NCBI GenBank assembly: GCA_017557475.1
Contig: JAFYYO010000162.1
Location: 1 to 27,834, forward strand
Source: Bacteroidaceae bacterium
GTDB lineage: Bacteria > Bacteroidota > Bacteroidia > Bacteroidales > Bacteroidaceae
Reading direction: 5' to 3'
DNA: 27,834 bases
Positions within the stretch are counted from its first letter, which is position 1. Every line of letters begins with the position of its first letter. The notes under the pieces were generated by a model. That model saw only the letters and a list, made by a program, of their open reading frames with translations. It did no database searches and was not told the origin of the DNA. The translations under genes and the position numbers were made by a program. Below are positions 1 to 7,891 of the stretch, one piece after another.

Positions 1-602
1 CGCTGACATACGATGCCAATCAAGGCATCTTTTGGACGACTACGGAGCAAGGACTCAAGTCGGATGTGGCTACGATGACTACCATCGTGTCGCCCACACC
101 TACCCTATTGCGCCTTCAATCCTTTAGCTCTGACCAGCAACCTCTGCAGCAGTTTGCCTATATGACTGAAGCACCCGTCACAAAGCACTCCCCTATATAC
201 TACGCCTTTGGTGTGCCGGAACTCTTGGCGATTGACGACGGCACTCTGATAGTTATGGAACGCGAGCTCAACATACCCAAGAACTACAATCGCTCACAGT
301 GCCAAATCCGCCTGTTCATCGTCAATCCAAGCACAGACAAAGCCATTTCGGATACCTCTACTCCACTTCGCGAAACAGACGCAAACACGTTTCTCCAGAA
401 GAAGCCGCTCTTTGATTTCCATACAGGAATACGTCTTTTTGGCAAGAAGAACTTTGCAAACTATGAAGGCATGTGCTTAGGTCCGAAGCTTGCAGACGGA
501 CGACAAACCATTCTTCTCGTGGCCGACTCGCAGAATCGGGCAGGCAACTCGTTTTATCACCTGAAGGACTACATAAAGGTTATCGTGATTAAGAACAATT
601 AA
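1..602 (+). CDS. Esterase-like activity of phytase family protein, C-terminal part
   Basis: This is the 3' part of a gene that enters from the left edge; the frame is open from base 3 and ends with TAA at 600-602. About 200 residues are visible. Recognisable stretches are GVPELLAIDDGTLIVMERE, a later NYEGMCLGP and ILLVADSQN, which resemble the beta-propeller repeats of the 'esterase-like activity of phytase' family (Pfam PF13449). Members are secreted or periplasmic, and their substrates are mostly unknown. The N-terminus and any signal peptide lie outside the window, and the GTG/ATG codons at 66 and 75 are internal. The GH16 gene follows after only 7 bases, so the two are probably co-transcribed. 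Family assignment is from remembered motif similarity; enzymatic activity is not shown. Confidence 0.75.
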   Translation, partial: LTYDANQGIFWTTTEQGLKSDVATMTTIVSPTPTLLRLQSFSSDQQPLQQFAYMTEAPVTKHSPIYYAFGVPELLAIDDGTLIVMERELNIPKNYNRSQCQIRLFIVNPSTDKAISDTSTPLRETDANTFLQKKPLFDFHTGIRLFGKKNFANYEGMCLGPKLADGRQTILLVADSQNRAGNSFYHLKDYIKVIVIKNN

Positions 603-609
603 ATACTGC

Positions 610-1440
610 ATGAAGATGAATAAGACTTTGGTTGTGCTGCTAATTTTGGCAGTTTGCTTCGGCTCTTCCGATGTGTTAGCGAAGGGGAAGAAGCGTGCTT
701 CGATGGAGCGCGAGGGCTGGGAACTCGTCTGGCACGACGAGTTCGACGGCAAAACGCTCTCAGACGAATGGACGCGCATCCCTCGCTTCCCCAACCCGCC
801 TGAGTGGAATAAGTTCATGAGTACGCACGACAAGCTCTACAAGGTGAAAGGCGGCGTGCTCACGCTCTACGGCCTCGTGAACGACTTCCTGCCTGAAGAT
901 ACAGCTCATGTCCTGACCGGCGGCGTCTATACAGAAGGGAAGGTTTACTTCCAGAGGGGCAGAATAGACATCCGTCTGAAGATGGACGATGCCTCGGGAG
1001 CTTGGCCAGCTGCATGGCTCTTGCCTAACGGGCAATGGCCTTTCGGCGGCGAAATCGACATCATGGAAAGGCTGAACTACGACGACTTTGCTCATCAGAC
1101 GATTCACTCGACTGTGACTGAGTACGACAAGGAAAAGCGAAAGACACAGGATTGGCATGCGACGGCACCCATCAAGAAAGGCGACTGGAACGTCTATAGC
1201 GTTGAACTTTACGAAGATAGCGTCAGCTTCCTCATCAACGACAAGTTGACTTTCACCTATCGGAAAGAGCCTCAACATGGGCCTCAGCAGTTCCCGTACG
1301 ACCGTCCGATGTACCTCTTGCTCGATATGCAGCTGGGAGGTCATTGGGTTGGGCAAGTCAAGACGGAGGAGTTGCCATATCGCTACCAGATAGATTACGT
1401 GCGCTTTTATAAGAAAAAGGGATTAGAGAATAGAGATTAA
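610..1440 (+). CDS. Glycoside hydrolase family 16 beta-glucanase, secreted
   Basis: Predicted endo-acting beta-1,3(4)-glucanase (laminarinase/lichenase type). Residues 1-24 form a signal peptide (MKMNK, hydrophobic core, cut near VLA-KG). The catalytic motif GEIDIMER is at residues 147-154, with E148 as nucleophile, D150 as helper and E153 as acid/base, and SGAWPAAWLLP just before it fits the GH16 jelly roll. Length (276 aa) is right for a single-domain GH16 with no carbohydrate-binding module. The final residues KGLENRD lie beyond the usual end (DYVRFYK) and are encoded by the intergenic heptamer repeat starting near 1419. ATG at 610 is used; ATG 616 is an equally possible start. It sits between a phytase-like gene and a dipeptidase gene, without a SusC/D pair in view. 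The exact glucan substrate cannot be read from sequence. Confidence 0.9.
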   Translation: MKMNKTLVVLLILAVCFGSSDVLAKGKKRASMEREGWELVWHDEFDGKTLSDEWTRIPRFPNPPEWNKFMSTHDKLYKVKGGVLTLYGLVNDFLPEDTAHVLTGGVYTEGKVYFQRGRIDIRLKMDDASGAWPAAWLLPNGQWPFGGEIDIMERLNYDDFAHQTIHSTVTEYDKEKRKTQDWHATAPIKKGDWNVYSVELYEDSVSFLINDKLTFTYRKEPQHGPQQFPYDRPMYLLLDMQLGGHWVGQVKTEELPYRYQIDYVRFYKKKGLENRD

Positions 1441-1454
1441 GGATTAGGGATTGG
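1419..1454 (+). repeat. Degenerate 7-bp tandem repeat (GATTAGA/GATTAGG type)
   Basis: Five heptamer-like units, GATTAGA, GAATAGA, GATTAAG, GATTAGG and GATTGG, run from inside the 3' end of the GH16 gene to 8 bases before the next start codon. The GH16 stop codon (TAA, 1438-1440) lies within the repeat. On the opposite strand the unit is CTAATCY, the same unit seen near 4247, 11490, 25031 and 27704. Confidence 0.8.
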
Positions 1455-1461
1455 TTGTAAC

Positions 1462-2136
1462 ATGACGAGAAAACTATCTATAATTCTGGCTTGGGTGCTG
1501 GTTTCGGCAGGTTGCCTCGCTCAGCAAAGCCCAACGGCAAAGCGAATGGAGCAGCAAGGCCTGGTCGATATCCTGTCCGTCGATTCTACCATTCAAGTGA
1601 GCCTGATGTACAGCCGACCTGATAACTTCACCGGCAAGGTGCTCTATACCGACCTCCGCGAAGCGTATCTCCATCCGAAAGCGGCTGCCGCTCTGGCAAA
1701 GGCGCAACAGGCTCTCAAGAAACTCAGGCCGGAACTCTCGCTGAAAATCTATGATGCGACGCGTCCGATGAGCGTTCAGCAGAAGATGTGGAACACGGTT
1801 GCCGGCACGAAGAAGAGTATCTACGTAAGCAATCCACGCAATGGCGGAGGCATGCACAACTACGGGCTGGCCGTCGATATCACGCTCTGCAAGGCAGCCA
1901 CAGGCGACACACTCGACATGGGCACCAAGGTGGATTTCCTTGGTTCTTACGCTCATATTGATAATGAAGCAGACCTTGTCAGCCGACACATCATTTCAAA
2001 AGAGGCAAAAAAGAACAGAGAATTGCTTCGCAAAGTGATGACAGAAGCCGGTTTCAAGCCGCTTCGGACAGAGTGGTGGCACTTCAACCTCGTCTCCCGA
2101 GCTGAAGCCAAAGCACACTATAAAGCAGTCAAGTAA
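1462..2136 (+). CDS. D-alanyl-D-alanine dipeptidase, M15D (VanX/DdpX family)
   Basis: Zinc peptidase that hydrolyses the D-Ala-D-Ala dipeptide; non-resistance homologues of this type recycle peptidoglycan-derived D-Ala-D-Ala. Zinc and catalytic residues are visible: H132 and D139 in MHNYGLAVD, then E204 and H207 in EWWHFN; R101 in DATRP is the conserved arginine. The N-terminus is an export signal (residues 1-20). VSAGC-LAQQ could be a weak lipobox at C18, or signal peptidase I could cut after CLA. Export argues for a periplasmic recycling enzyme and not a cytoplasmic glycopeptide-resistance VanX, and no vanH/vanA genes are nearby. It follows the GH16 gene by 21 bases. The stop codon is at 2134-2136, directly before a 22-bp repeat array and facing the envC-like gene. 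Confidence 0.9.
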   Translation: MTRKLSIILAWVLVSAGCLAQQSPTAKRMEQQGLVDILSVDSTIQVSLMYSRPDNFTGKVLYTDLREAYLHPKAAAALAKAQQALKKLRPELSLKIYDATRPMSVQQKMWNTVAGTKKSIYVSNPRNGGGMHNYGLAVDITLCKAATGDTLDMGTKVDFLGSYAHIDNEADLVSRHIISKEAKKNRELLRKVMTEAGFKPLRTEWWHFNLVSRAEAKAHYKAVK

Positions 2137-2140
2137 AAAA

Positions 2141-2220
2141 CGTCGCACGTTACGGTGGCAATCATAACACGTTATAATGGCAAACGTAACACGTTATGTT
2201 GAGCGACGTAACACGTTATG
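2141..2220. repeat. 22-bp dyad array 1 (ATAAC/GTTAT stems), four units
   Basis: CACG cores at 2146, 2168, 2190 and 2212, exactly 22 bases apart. Units 2-4 have ATAAC-type left arms (gTAAC in units 3 and 4) and GTTAT right arms; the first is degraded. The array fills the whole gap between the convergent dipeptidase gene (stop 2136) and the envC-like gene (stop 2221-2223). On the minus strand it runs out into a T6 tract (complement of 2135-2140), as expected of a factor-independent terminator for the long minus-strand operon. Confidence 0.85.
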
Positions 2221-3543
2221 TTATTTCCCTATCCAAGCTTCGGGGTTCAGTTTGGCAGTTTCCTTGCGCAATTGGAACTGCAGGGTGCAGTTGCCGCTGC
2301 CGTCGTCGGCAACCGTTCCGAGGATGTCTCTCGTCTTCACCTTCTGCCCCTTCTTGACAATTGTGCTGGAGAGATTGCTATAGACGGAGATATAACTGCC
2401 GTGACGCACAAGGACATGACGGGCACCTGCAAACTGGAAAACGCTGGTCACGACACCATCGAAGACAGCACGAGCACGGGCTCCAGGACGACCGATGTAG
2501 TTCGTGCCTTTGTTGTCGAGTTGGACATTCTTCATGCCAGGCACGTTGTAGATGCCGAAGCGGCTGCCCAGCATGTACTGACCGGTGATGGGCACAGGCA
2601 GACGTCCCTTGTTCTGTTCGAAGGTACCATTGATTTGTCGGTCTTCCGCCGTGAGCCAATTGCCTGACTTTGCTGGTGTTGAAGGCGTCGTGGTCTGTTT
2701 CGGAGCAGGCGTCGTAGTAGCTGGTTTGCCCGTCTTTTCCGCCTCTTTTGCTTTGCGAGCAGCTTCCTCGGCAGCCTTCTTGCGAGCCTCTTCCTCCGCC
2801 TTCTTGCGGGCCTGTTCTATCTCGTAGGCAATCACCTGCTCGATCTTCTTGTCGAGTGCCGCCAGTTGCTTCTGTTGTTCTGCCACCTTGCCCTGCAGTC
2901 CGCTCTCCTGCTTCTTCAGGCCCGCCACCTTCTTCTTCTCCTGTACCTGCTGCGCATTCAAGTCCTTGCGCTGGAGCATCACTTCGTGCAGAACGCCACT
3001 CTTCTGGCTTTTGGCCGTCAGCAAAAGGTTCTGAGCATCGAGCAACTCAGCCTGTTTCTGCAGGATTTGCTCGCCGAGATTCTGCTGATAACAAGCGTAT
3101 TCACGAGCATAACGAGCCCGTCGGTACATCTGAGTAAAGGTCTTTGCCGAAAGAACAAAGACGAAAGGATCGGTGCTCTCGCGCTGTGTCCGCGCATATC
3201 GCACAGCAGCCTTGAGGCGTTGGCGTCGCATACGCACCTCGCCATCGAGCTCCGTGATGTTCTTTTGCAAGCGAATGATGTCGGCTTCGAGTCCGTCGAG
3301 TTCCTCCTCAAGTTGATGGATACGGGAGAGACGGTTGTTCATCTGCAGCCCCAGAAAGTCCACATTCTGCTGCCCAGTCTTTACTTGTTTCCTAGTTTGG
3401 TCAAGCTGCGTCTTGGACTTCTGCAGCTCCGTCTTCAACTTCGTCTGCTGCTGCTTCAGTTCCTTCACCTTCTTGCTGTTCTGTGCGGCAAGAGGCAAGA
3501 CCAGGATAAGACTTATGAACAAGAGAAAGAACTTCTTCATCAT
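2221..3543 (-). CDS. EnvC-like murein hydrolase activator (coiled coil + degenerate LytM/M23)
   Basis: Exported protein of 440 aa. Residues 1-20 are a signal peptide (MMKKFFLLFISLILVLPLAAQ). A long charged coiled coil follows (about 22-250), then an Ala/Lys/Glu-rich and Thr/Pro linker (about 250-300), then a LytM-like domain. In the LytM domain the zinc motifs are not conserved: the HxxxD region reads LDNKGTNYIG and the HxH motif reads LQFQL. It is therefore predicted to be non-catalytic, like E. coli EnvC, which binds and activates amidases at the septum. It is the last gene of the DUF4292-TPR-dut-dgt series, 14 bases after DUF4292. The amidase partner is not in this window. Confidence 0.88.
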   Translation of the reverse strand: MMKKFFLLFISLILVLPLAAQNSKKVKELKQQQTKLKTELQKSKTQLDQTRKQVKTGQQNVDFLGLQMNNRLSRIHQLEEELDGLEADIIRLQKNITELDGEVRMRRQRLKAAVRYARTQRESTDPFVFVLSAKTFTQMYRRARYAREYACYQQNLGEQILQKQAELLDAQNLLLTAKSQKSGVLHEVMLQRKDLNAQQVQEKKKVAGLKKQESGLQGKVAEQQKQLAALDKKIEQVIAYEIEQARKKAEEEARKKAAEEAARKAKEAEKTGKPATTTPAPKQTTTPSTPAKSGNWLTAEDRQINGTFEQNKGRLPVPITGQYMLGSRFGIYNVPGMKNVQLDNKGTNYIGRPGARARAVFDGVVTSVFQFAGARHVLVRHGSYISVYSNLSSTIVKKGQKVKTRDILGTVADDGSGNCTLQFQLRKETAKLNPEAWIGK

Positions 3544-3557
3544 ACTTGCTTGAGAGT

Positions 3558-4283
3558 TTATAAAGTCAGGTTCATGATGCGTGTCAGGAGCTCATCGACT
3601 GAGACTTCCTTATAGCGCGACGGGACTTGAGTGCGCTTTTCCCAGTCCGAGTCGATGCTCAGGTTTGAGAACGAGAGGTTTGCTTTCACGGTTTTTTTAC
3701 CCGTTGAAATGGTTATGTTGTGCTTGGTGGGCAGGCTTCTGCCTCCGATGTTCACGAAATCCGAACGAATCCAACCCGAGTAGTTTGACGTCTGCTCGTC
3801 CCAGAAGTACGCCTGAATCGTGTAGAAATCCACATCGGCACTTCTCAGGAACGACACATCGCTATATGCAGCCTTTACATACTGCCTGCCCATCTTGTCG
3901 ATGAGCATGAAGTAGTCGGGCGTCATCTCGATGCGAGCTACCTCAATTATGCCGAATGTGACGATGGAGAGCTGTATGACGTCGTCGTGTTTCATGCGCA
4001 ACGTGCCTCCGACAGAAGTGCTCTTCCCACCTGAAGAGAGGTCCATACGAACCCTGGAAGTGATGCATGTTTCATCCTTCTTCTTGACATCAGCGGGCTG
4101 TTGGGTGTCTTGCTGAGGAACTACGACAGTCGTGGTCTCTTCTGGCACAACGGTCGTGGTGGAAACGGCATGCTTCTTGCTGGCACACGAGGCAAGCAGG
4201 ATACAGAGCAGCAACAAGCCCCCACTGCCCCATTTAGGGGGAGAAAAGAGGGAATAGAGAATGGAGATTAGACGCTTTATCAT
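3558..4283 (-). CDS. DUF4292 family outer-membrane-type lipoprotein
   Basis: Predicted lipoprotein of 241 aa with lipobox LLASC and lipidated Cys33. The mature part starts with a Thr/Val/Gln-rich low-complexity stretch and then a beta-rich domain (about 70-235) typical of DUF4292, which is distantly LolA/LolB-like and of uncertain function. TPR-DUF4292-EnvC order is recurrent in Bacteroidales, which suggests envelope biogenesis work. The signal peptide is odd: residues 5-23 (LISILYSLFSPPKWGSGGL) are encoded by a heptamer repeat and a GC-rich palindromic repeat, putting a polar SPPKWGSGG patch in the hydrophobic core. No other ATG before the lipobox gives a usable signal, so this start is kept. 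Function: not known. Confidence 0.82.
   Translation of the reverse strand: MIKRLISILYSLFSPPKWGSGGLLLLCILLASCASKKHAVSTTTVVPEETTTVVVPQQDTQQPADVKKKDETCITSRVRMDLSSGGKSTSVGGTLRMKHDDVIQLSIVTFGIIEVARIEMTPDYFMLIDKMGRQYVKAAYSDVSFLRSADVDFYTIQAYFWDEQTSNYSGWIRSDFVNIGGRSLPTKHNITISTGKKTVKANLSFSNLSIDSDWEKRTQVPSRYKEVSVDELLTRIMNLTL
4217..4243 (-). repeat. GC-rich palindromic repeat, copy inside the DUF4292 signal peptide
   Basis: On the minus strand it reads CCCCCTAAATGGGG, then CAGT, then GGGGGCT. It is the same layout as the copies at 4319-4342 and 9759-9783 but in the opposite orientation. It encodes SPPKWGSGG of the DUF4292 lipoprotein signal peptide. Confidence 0.75.
4247..4271 (-). repeat. 7-bp tandem repeat inside the DUF4292 start region
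   Basis: On the minus strand: CTAATCT, CCATTCT, CTATTCC, CTC. It encodes LISILYSL of the lipoprotein signal peptide and is a copy of the CTAATCY-type heptamer repeat found at four other gene joints. Confidence 0.7.
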
Positions 4284-4318
4284 TTTGGAACAGTTATTTA
4301 ATTGTTGTATAACTTTTT

Positions 4319-4342
4319 CCCCCTAAAGGGGGTTAGGGGCTC
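4319..4342 (+). repeat. GC-rich palindromic repeat after the TPR gene
   Basis: CCCCCTAAAGGGGG followed by TTAGGGGCTC. The palindrome abuts the TPR stop codon (complement of TTA at 4333-4335), so the last residues KSP and the stop of the TPR protein are encoded by the repeat's right arm. It could form a strong hairpin on either strand; on the minus strand it is followed by A5, not T5, so it is not a classic terminator for the TPR gene. Confidence 0.75.
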
Positions 4343-6054
4343 TTTATGTATTTCTTCCGTTTTATCTTCTTTTTGAGCAGAGGCGTACAGGTGTCGTCGC
4401 CTTTCTGCTTGGCAAGTTTCCAGAACCTCAGCGCCGTTTCGGGCTCGTAGATGTGAGCATAGATATCGCCTGCATGTTCGATGAGGTTGCCCATGAGTCG
4501 CTCGTCGGAGAGGAGTTCCTCATCTGTCTTCTTGGGATCGACCACCTTGTCCATGTAGGTACGTGCATGAGCGTATTGCTTCTTCATGAACAGAATCCAT
4601 GCATACGTATCAAGATAAGTAATGTTCTCAGGCTCTTGACGAATGGTGCGATAACTCATCTCCTCGGCCTTATCGAGCTGCTCACCTTTGAGACTCAGAT
4701 AGTAAGCATAGTTGTTGAGGCACATGATGTTGTCCTCCATATAGACGAGTGCCGAGTCGTATGCCGCAAAAGCTTCCGTCTCCTTCTGCTGCTGATAATA
4801 GATGTCGCCAAGCACACCGAAGACGTTCGACACAAGACGCTCTGATACAAACTCTGTCCTGACACGAAGTCCCTGCTCCAACACCTCGGTAGCATCCGAG
4901 AACTTCTTCTGCTCGGCAAGTGCCATACCCAGATAATAGGCGTAGGCTATCTCCTCGGGATGGTAGTTGAGACCGCGACGACTGATGTCCTCTACGCCTT
5001 TGTCGTCATTATGCTCTGCATAGTATTGCAACAGCTCGCGGAGTGCCGTCTCGTTGCCTGGATCAACCTCAAGCACTTGCCGCATCGTCTTACAGAGTTC
5101 CTCTCGGGGTTGCTGGCTGTAGACTTGATAGGCAGCCTTCATGATGAGTATTTGGGCATCCTGTTGCGGACGAGCAAGCAAGGTGTCGAAAGCGGCAACG
5201 AGTCGCGGTGCATACGTCGAGTCACGCTGTACGTCGGCAATGTACGACTGGAGCATAAAGACACGCATCTGCGTTGGAGACTCGGGAGAGAACAGCAGAG
5301 AGTCGCGCATTCTGTTGTATTTGTCGTCCTGCTTGGTGTCGCGATAATAGTCCATCGTGGCAAGCTGTAGATTCGTATTGGTAGGTTCTTTCTGCCGCAC
5401 TTCATCGTATATCTCGAGGGCTTTCAGTGTGTCACCGGCCTGCATATACTGACTACCGACCACAACACGCAGGTTCATGTCGTGGGGAGCATCATCGCAA
5501 AGAGCTTGCAACTGCACGAAGGCCGAATCCAACTGCCCTTTCTCTTTATAAAGTTTGAACTTCTCCACGCTTATCTGAGGGCTGGGTCCTTCGAGTAACT
5601 CAATGCGATTGAGGGCACCGATGGCCTTGTCCGTATTGCCAACAGTGCTATAGAGCTGTGCCAACTGCGAGAGGATATCGCTACGTCCACGCTGCAAGGA
5701 TGTCATCTTTTCCAAGACGGGGATGGCCGACTCGGCATCGCGCTTGTTCAGATAGAGTGCAGCTAACGATTCCAGATAATAGGGATTGTTAGCATCTCTC
5801 TCACAAGCCTGCCGAATGTATGCTGTGCCAAGACTGTCGGAACGCAGGTAGAGATAAAGCAAGCCCATGTTGTAGAGCGCCTCGGGAGCCTCGGGATTGA
5901 TGTCGAGACAATGGCGATAGAGGTCCATTGCCGACGAGTAATCCTCTGCGAGACGGCATTTCTCTGCCTCCAGATAGAAGTAGTCAAAACCTGTCTGCGC
6001 CTTGATGTCAAGCACAGCAAGCAGTAGGGCAAGTATGAGGGCGAAGTGTCTCAA
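4333..6054 (-). CDS. Tetratricopeptide repeat protein, exported
   Basis: A TPR protein of about 573 aa with a signal peptide (RHFALILALLLAVLDIKAQ) and then helical repeats through the whole length (for example EALYNMGLLYLYL, AALYLNKRDAESAIP, ALEIYDEVRQKEPTN, VFGVLGDIYYQQQ, CLNNYAYYLSLKG). TPR solenoids bind partner proteins; here the partner is unknown, but the DUF4292 and EnvC neighbours point to an envelope complex. Start choice: the only upstream ATG in frame (6156) would put 34 residues of dut-overlapping sequence before the signal peptide. TTG at 6054, 7 bases after the dut stop, gives a normal signal peptide and is preferred. The C-terminal KSP comes from a GC-rich repeat. Confidence 0.85.
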   Translation of the reverse strand: MRHFALILALLLAVLDIKAQTGFDYFYLEAEKCRLAEDYSSAMDLYRHCLDINPEAPEALYNMGLLYLYLRSDSLGTAYIRQACERDANNPYYLESLAALYLNKRDAESAIPVLEKMTSLQRGRSDILSQLAQLYSTVGNTDKAIGALNRIELLEGPSPQISVEKFKLYKEKGQLDSAFVQLQALCDDAPHDMNLRVVVGSQYMQAGDTLKALEIYDEVRQKEPTNTNLQLATMDYYRDTKQDDKYNRMRDSLLFSPESPTQMRVFMLQSYIADVQRDSTYAPRLVAAFDTLLARPQQDAQILIMKAAYQVYSQQPREELCKTMRQVLEVDPGNETALRELLQYYAEHNDDKGVEDISRRGLNYHPEEIAYAYYLGMALAEQKKFSDATEVLEQGLRVRTEFVSERLVSNVFGVLGDIYYQQQKETEAFAAYDSALVYMEDNIMCLNNYAYYLSLKGEQLDKAEEMSYRTIRQEPENITYLDTYAWILFMKKQYAHARTYMDKVVDPKKTDEELLSDERLMGNLIEHAGDIYAHIYEPETALRFWKLAKQKGDDTCTPLLKKKIKRKKYIKSP

Positions 6055-6061
6055 GAGGCTT

Positions 6062-6496
6062 TTACTTTGTTCCGCTATGCCCAAAACCGCCGGCACCGCG
6101 CTCTGTTTCAGACAGCACCTCAACCTCTTCCCACTCCGCCTGCTCATGACGAGCAATAATCATCTGGGCGATGCGCTCGCCGTCGGCAATGAGGAAAGGC
6201 TCGTTGGAAAGATTTACAAGGATGACACATACCTCGCCACGATAGTCGGCATCGATTGTGCCAGGAGTGTTGAGCACAGTTATTCCGTGCTTGATAGCCA
6301 AGCCACTGCGTGGACGAACCTGTGCCTCGTAACCCGGTGGCAATGCCATGAAGAGGCCAGTAGGCACGAGGCGACGTTCCATCGGTCTCAACTCGATTGG
6401 CGATTCGATGTTTGCACGAAGGTCAACTCCTGCGGACTGCGGCGTAGCGTACTGCGGCAGCGGATGATGGCTGCGATTGATTATCTGTACTTTCAT
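6062..6496 (-). CDS. dut: dUTP diphosphatase
   Basis: Trimeric dUTPase: dUTP + H2O to dUMP + PPi, keeping uracil out of DNA and feeding dTMP synthesis. All five family motifs are present: SAGVDLRA (21-28), RPRSG (61-65), [10 protein letters not shown] (79-88), GERIAQMI (106-113) and the C-terminal lid [10 protein letters not shown] (133-142). 144 aa is the normal size. It lies 12 bases after dgt, so two dNTP-hydrolysing enzymes are paired; the TPR gene starts right behind it. Confidence 0.98.
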   Translation of the reverse strand: MKVQIINRSHHPLPQYATPQSAGVDLRANIESPIELRPMERRLVPTGLFMALPPGYEAQVRPRSGLAIKHGITVLNTPGTIDADYRGEVCVILVNLSNEPFLIADGERIAQMIIARHEQAEWEEVEVLSETERGAGGFGHSGTK

Positions 6497-6508
6497 GTCG
6501 TTATGTTA

Positions 6509-7876
6509 TTATACGGCAGGTAAACTCATGCCGTTGATCTTGCGATAAAGGTCGAGAGCAAAGACATCGGTCATGCCCGAAATGTAGTCGAGAACGGCCA
6601 TAATGCGCTCGTAAAGTGTGGGAGCAAGGATGTCGTATTGTGTGCTTACGCGATTGATGAGCAACTGCGAGAAGGCACGGTCGGAATGTGTTACTGCCTG
6701 CACCATCAGGTCGGTGAGCGTCATAATGACCTTGTAACCCGCAATCTCTATGTCAACCACATCCTTGCAGTGGTATATCTTCTTGTATGCAGTGTTCTCG
6801 CATTGCTCATAAGCCTTGCGAGGAAGGTCGTCAATGTGCTTGATGAGGGAACCTTCGAAGGTGCCACTCAGGATGGCTTGCTCGTTCTTGATGAAGACTT
6901 GAACGCACTGCTGTTCAAGGCAGTTGATGACACAGGAACGGAGATACACGATTTGCTCATTGATATCATCAACCAACTGTCCCATTCGCGCCTCGATGTG
7001 ACGCTGCTGCTCCTTAGGAAAGTAAGCCAGGAAGAGTTGCTTCGTCTCTTCTGTCGTGAGGAGCTTGAGTTTGTGCGCATCTTCGATGTCCATGATTTGG
7101 TAGCAGATGTCGTCGGCTGCCTCTACGAGATAGACGAGGGGATGGCGGGCGTAGCGAACGGCGCCATCAGGAGCAGGAAGCTTCAGGATGCCGAGTTCCT
7201 TGGCGATGCGCTCGTAGTCTTCAACCTCGCTACGAAAGAAACCGAACTTCCTCTTGTCCCCTGCGAGGTCGGACGTAAAGGGATATTTGACGATGCTTGC
7301 CAACGTGCTGTACGTCATGACGAAGCCGCCTTTGCGACGTCCCTTGAAGTGGTGCGTCAGGAGGCGGAACGCGTTAGCATTGCCTTCAAAGTGTGTGATG
7401 TCCTCCCACTCTTGAAGTGAGAGGCCGTCGCCAGTCTCGGGACAGATGTAGTCCTTCAGGAACAGTCCGTCACCTTCGCTGAAGTATGTTCCTATTGCCT
7501 TCTCTCCGCTATGACCAAAAGGCGGGTTGCCCAAGTCGTGGGCAAGGCAAGCAGCACTGACGATGTTGCCCAGCTCGGTAAAATGCGTGCTGTAGAGTTC
7601 TGGATGATTCTGCAGGATGAGGCGACTGATGTCATTGCCGAGACTACGTCCTACGCTGCTCACCTCCAGACTATGCGTGAGGCGATTGTGCACAAAGATG
7701 CTGCCTGGCAGAGGGAACACTTGTGTCTTGTTTTGCAGACGTCGGAAGGGAGCAGAGAAGATAAGGCGGTCGTAGTCGCGCTGGAACTCAGTGCGGTCGC
7801 CGCTTCTTTGCTGCATTTCTTCTTGCCCAAGCCGTTTGTTGGAGAGCAACTGCTCCCACTTCATCATCTCTTCCAT
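6509..7876 (-). CDS. dgt: dGTPase / dNTP triphosphohydrolase (HD superfamily)
   Basis: Hydrolyses dGTP (possibly other dNTPs) to the nucleoside and triphosphate. HD-domain metal ligands are visible: H68 in NRLTHSLEV, H113-D114 in CLAHDLGNPPFGHSGE, plus a later conserved Asp (EAADDICY). 455 aa fits the long Dgt subfamily. The start at 7876 gives MEEMMKWEQLL; the Met codons 3 or 4 codons later are equally possible. The glsB stop is 15 bases upstream and dut 12 bases downstream, so it is translated within the same operon. Dgt enzymes are allosteric in other species; nothing about that can be read here. Confidence 0.95.
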   Translation of the reverse strand: MEEMMKWEQLLSNKRLGQEEMQQRSGDRTEFQRDYDRLIFSAPFRRLQNKTQVFPLPGSIFVHNRLTHSLEVSSVGRSLGNDISRLILQNHPELYSTHFTELGNIVSAACLAHDLGNPPFGHSGEKAIGTYFSEGDGLFLKDYICPETGDGLSLQEWEDITHFEGNANAFRLLTHHFKGRRKGGFVMTYSTLASIVKYPFTSDLAGDKRKFGFFRSEVEDYERIAKELGILKLPAPDGAVRYARHPLVYLVEAADDICYQIMDIEDAHKLKLLTTEETKQLFLAYFPKEQQRHIEARMGQLVDDINEQIVYLRSCVINCLEQQCVQVFIKNEQAILSGTFEGSLIKHIDDLPRKAYEQCENTAYKKIYHCKDVVDIEIAGYKVIMTLTDLMVQAVTHSDRAFSQLLINRVSTQYDILAPTLYERIMAVLDYISGMTDVFALDLYRKINGMSLPAV

Positions 7877-7891
7877 TATTGCGAGTGCCTC

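Noticed and set aside
1462..2136. Glycopeptide resistance gene vanX
   Set aside because: It carries an export signal and has no vanH, vanA or vanRS neighbours; a recycling dipeptidase is more likely.
6055..6156. Extended N-terminus of the TPR protein from ATG 6156
   Set aside because: It would put 34 dut-overlapping residues before a normal signal peptide; TTG 6054 fits better.
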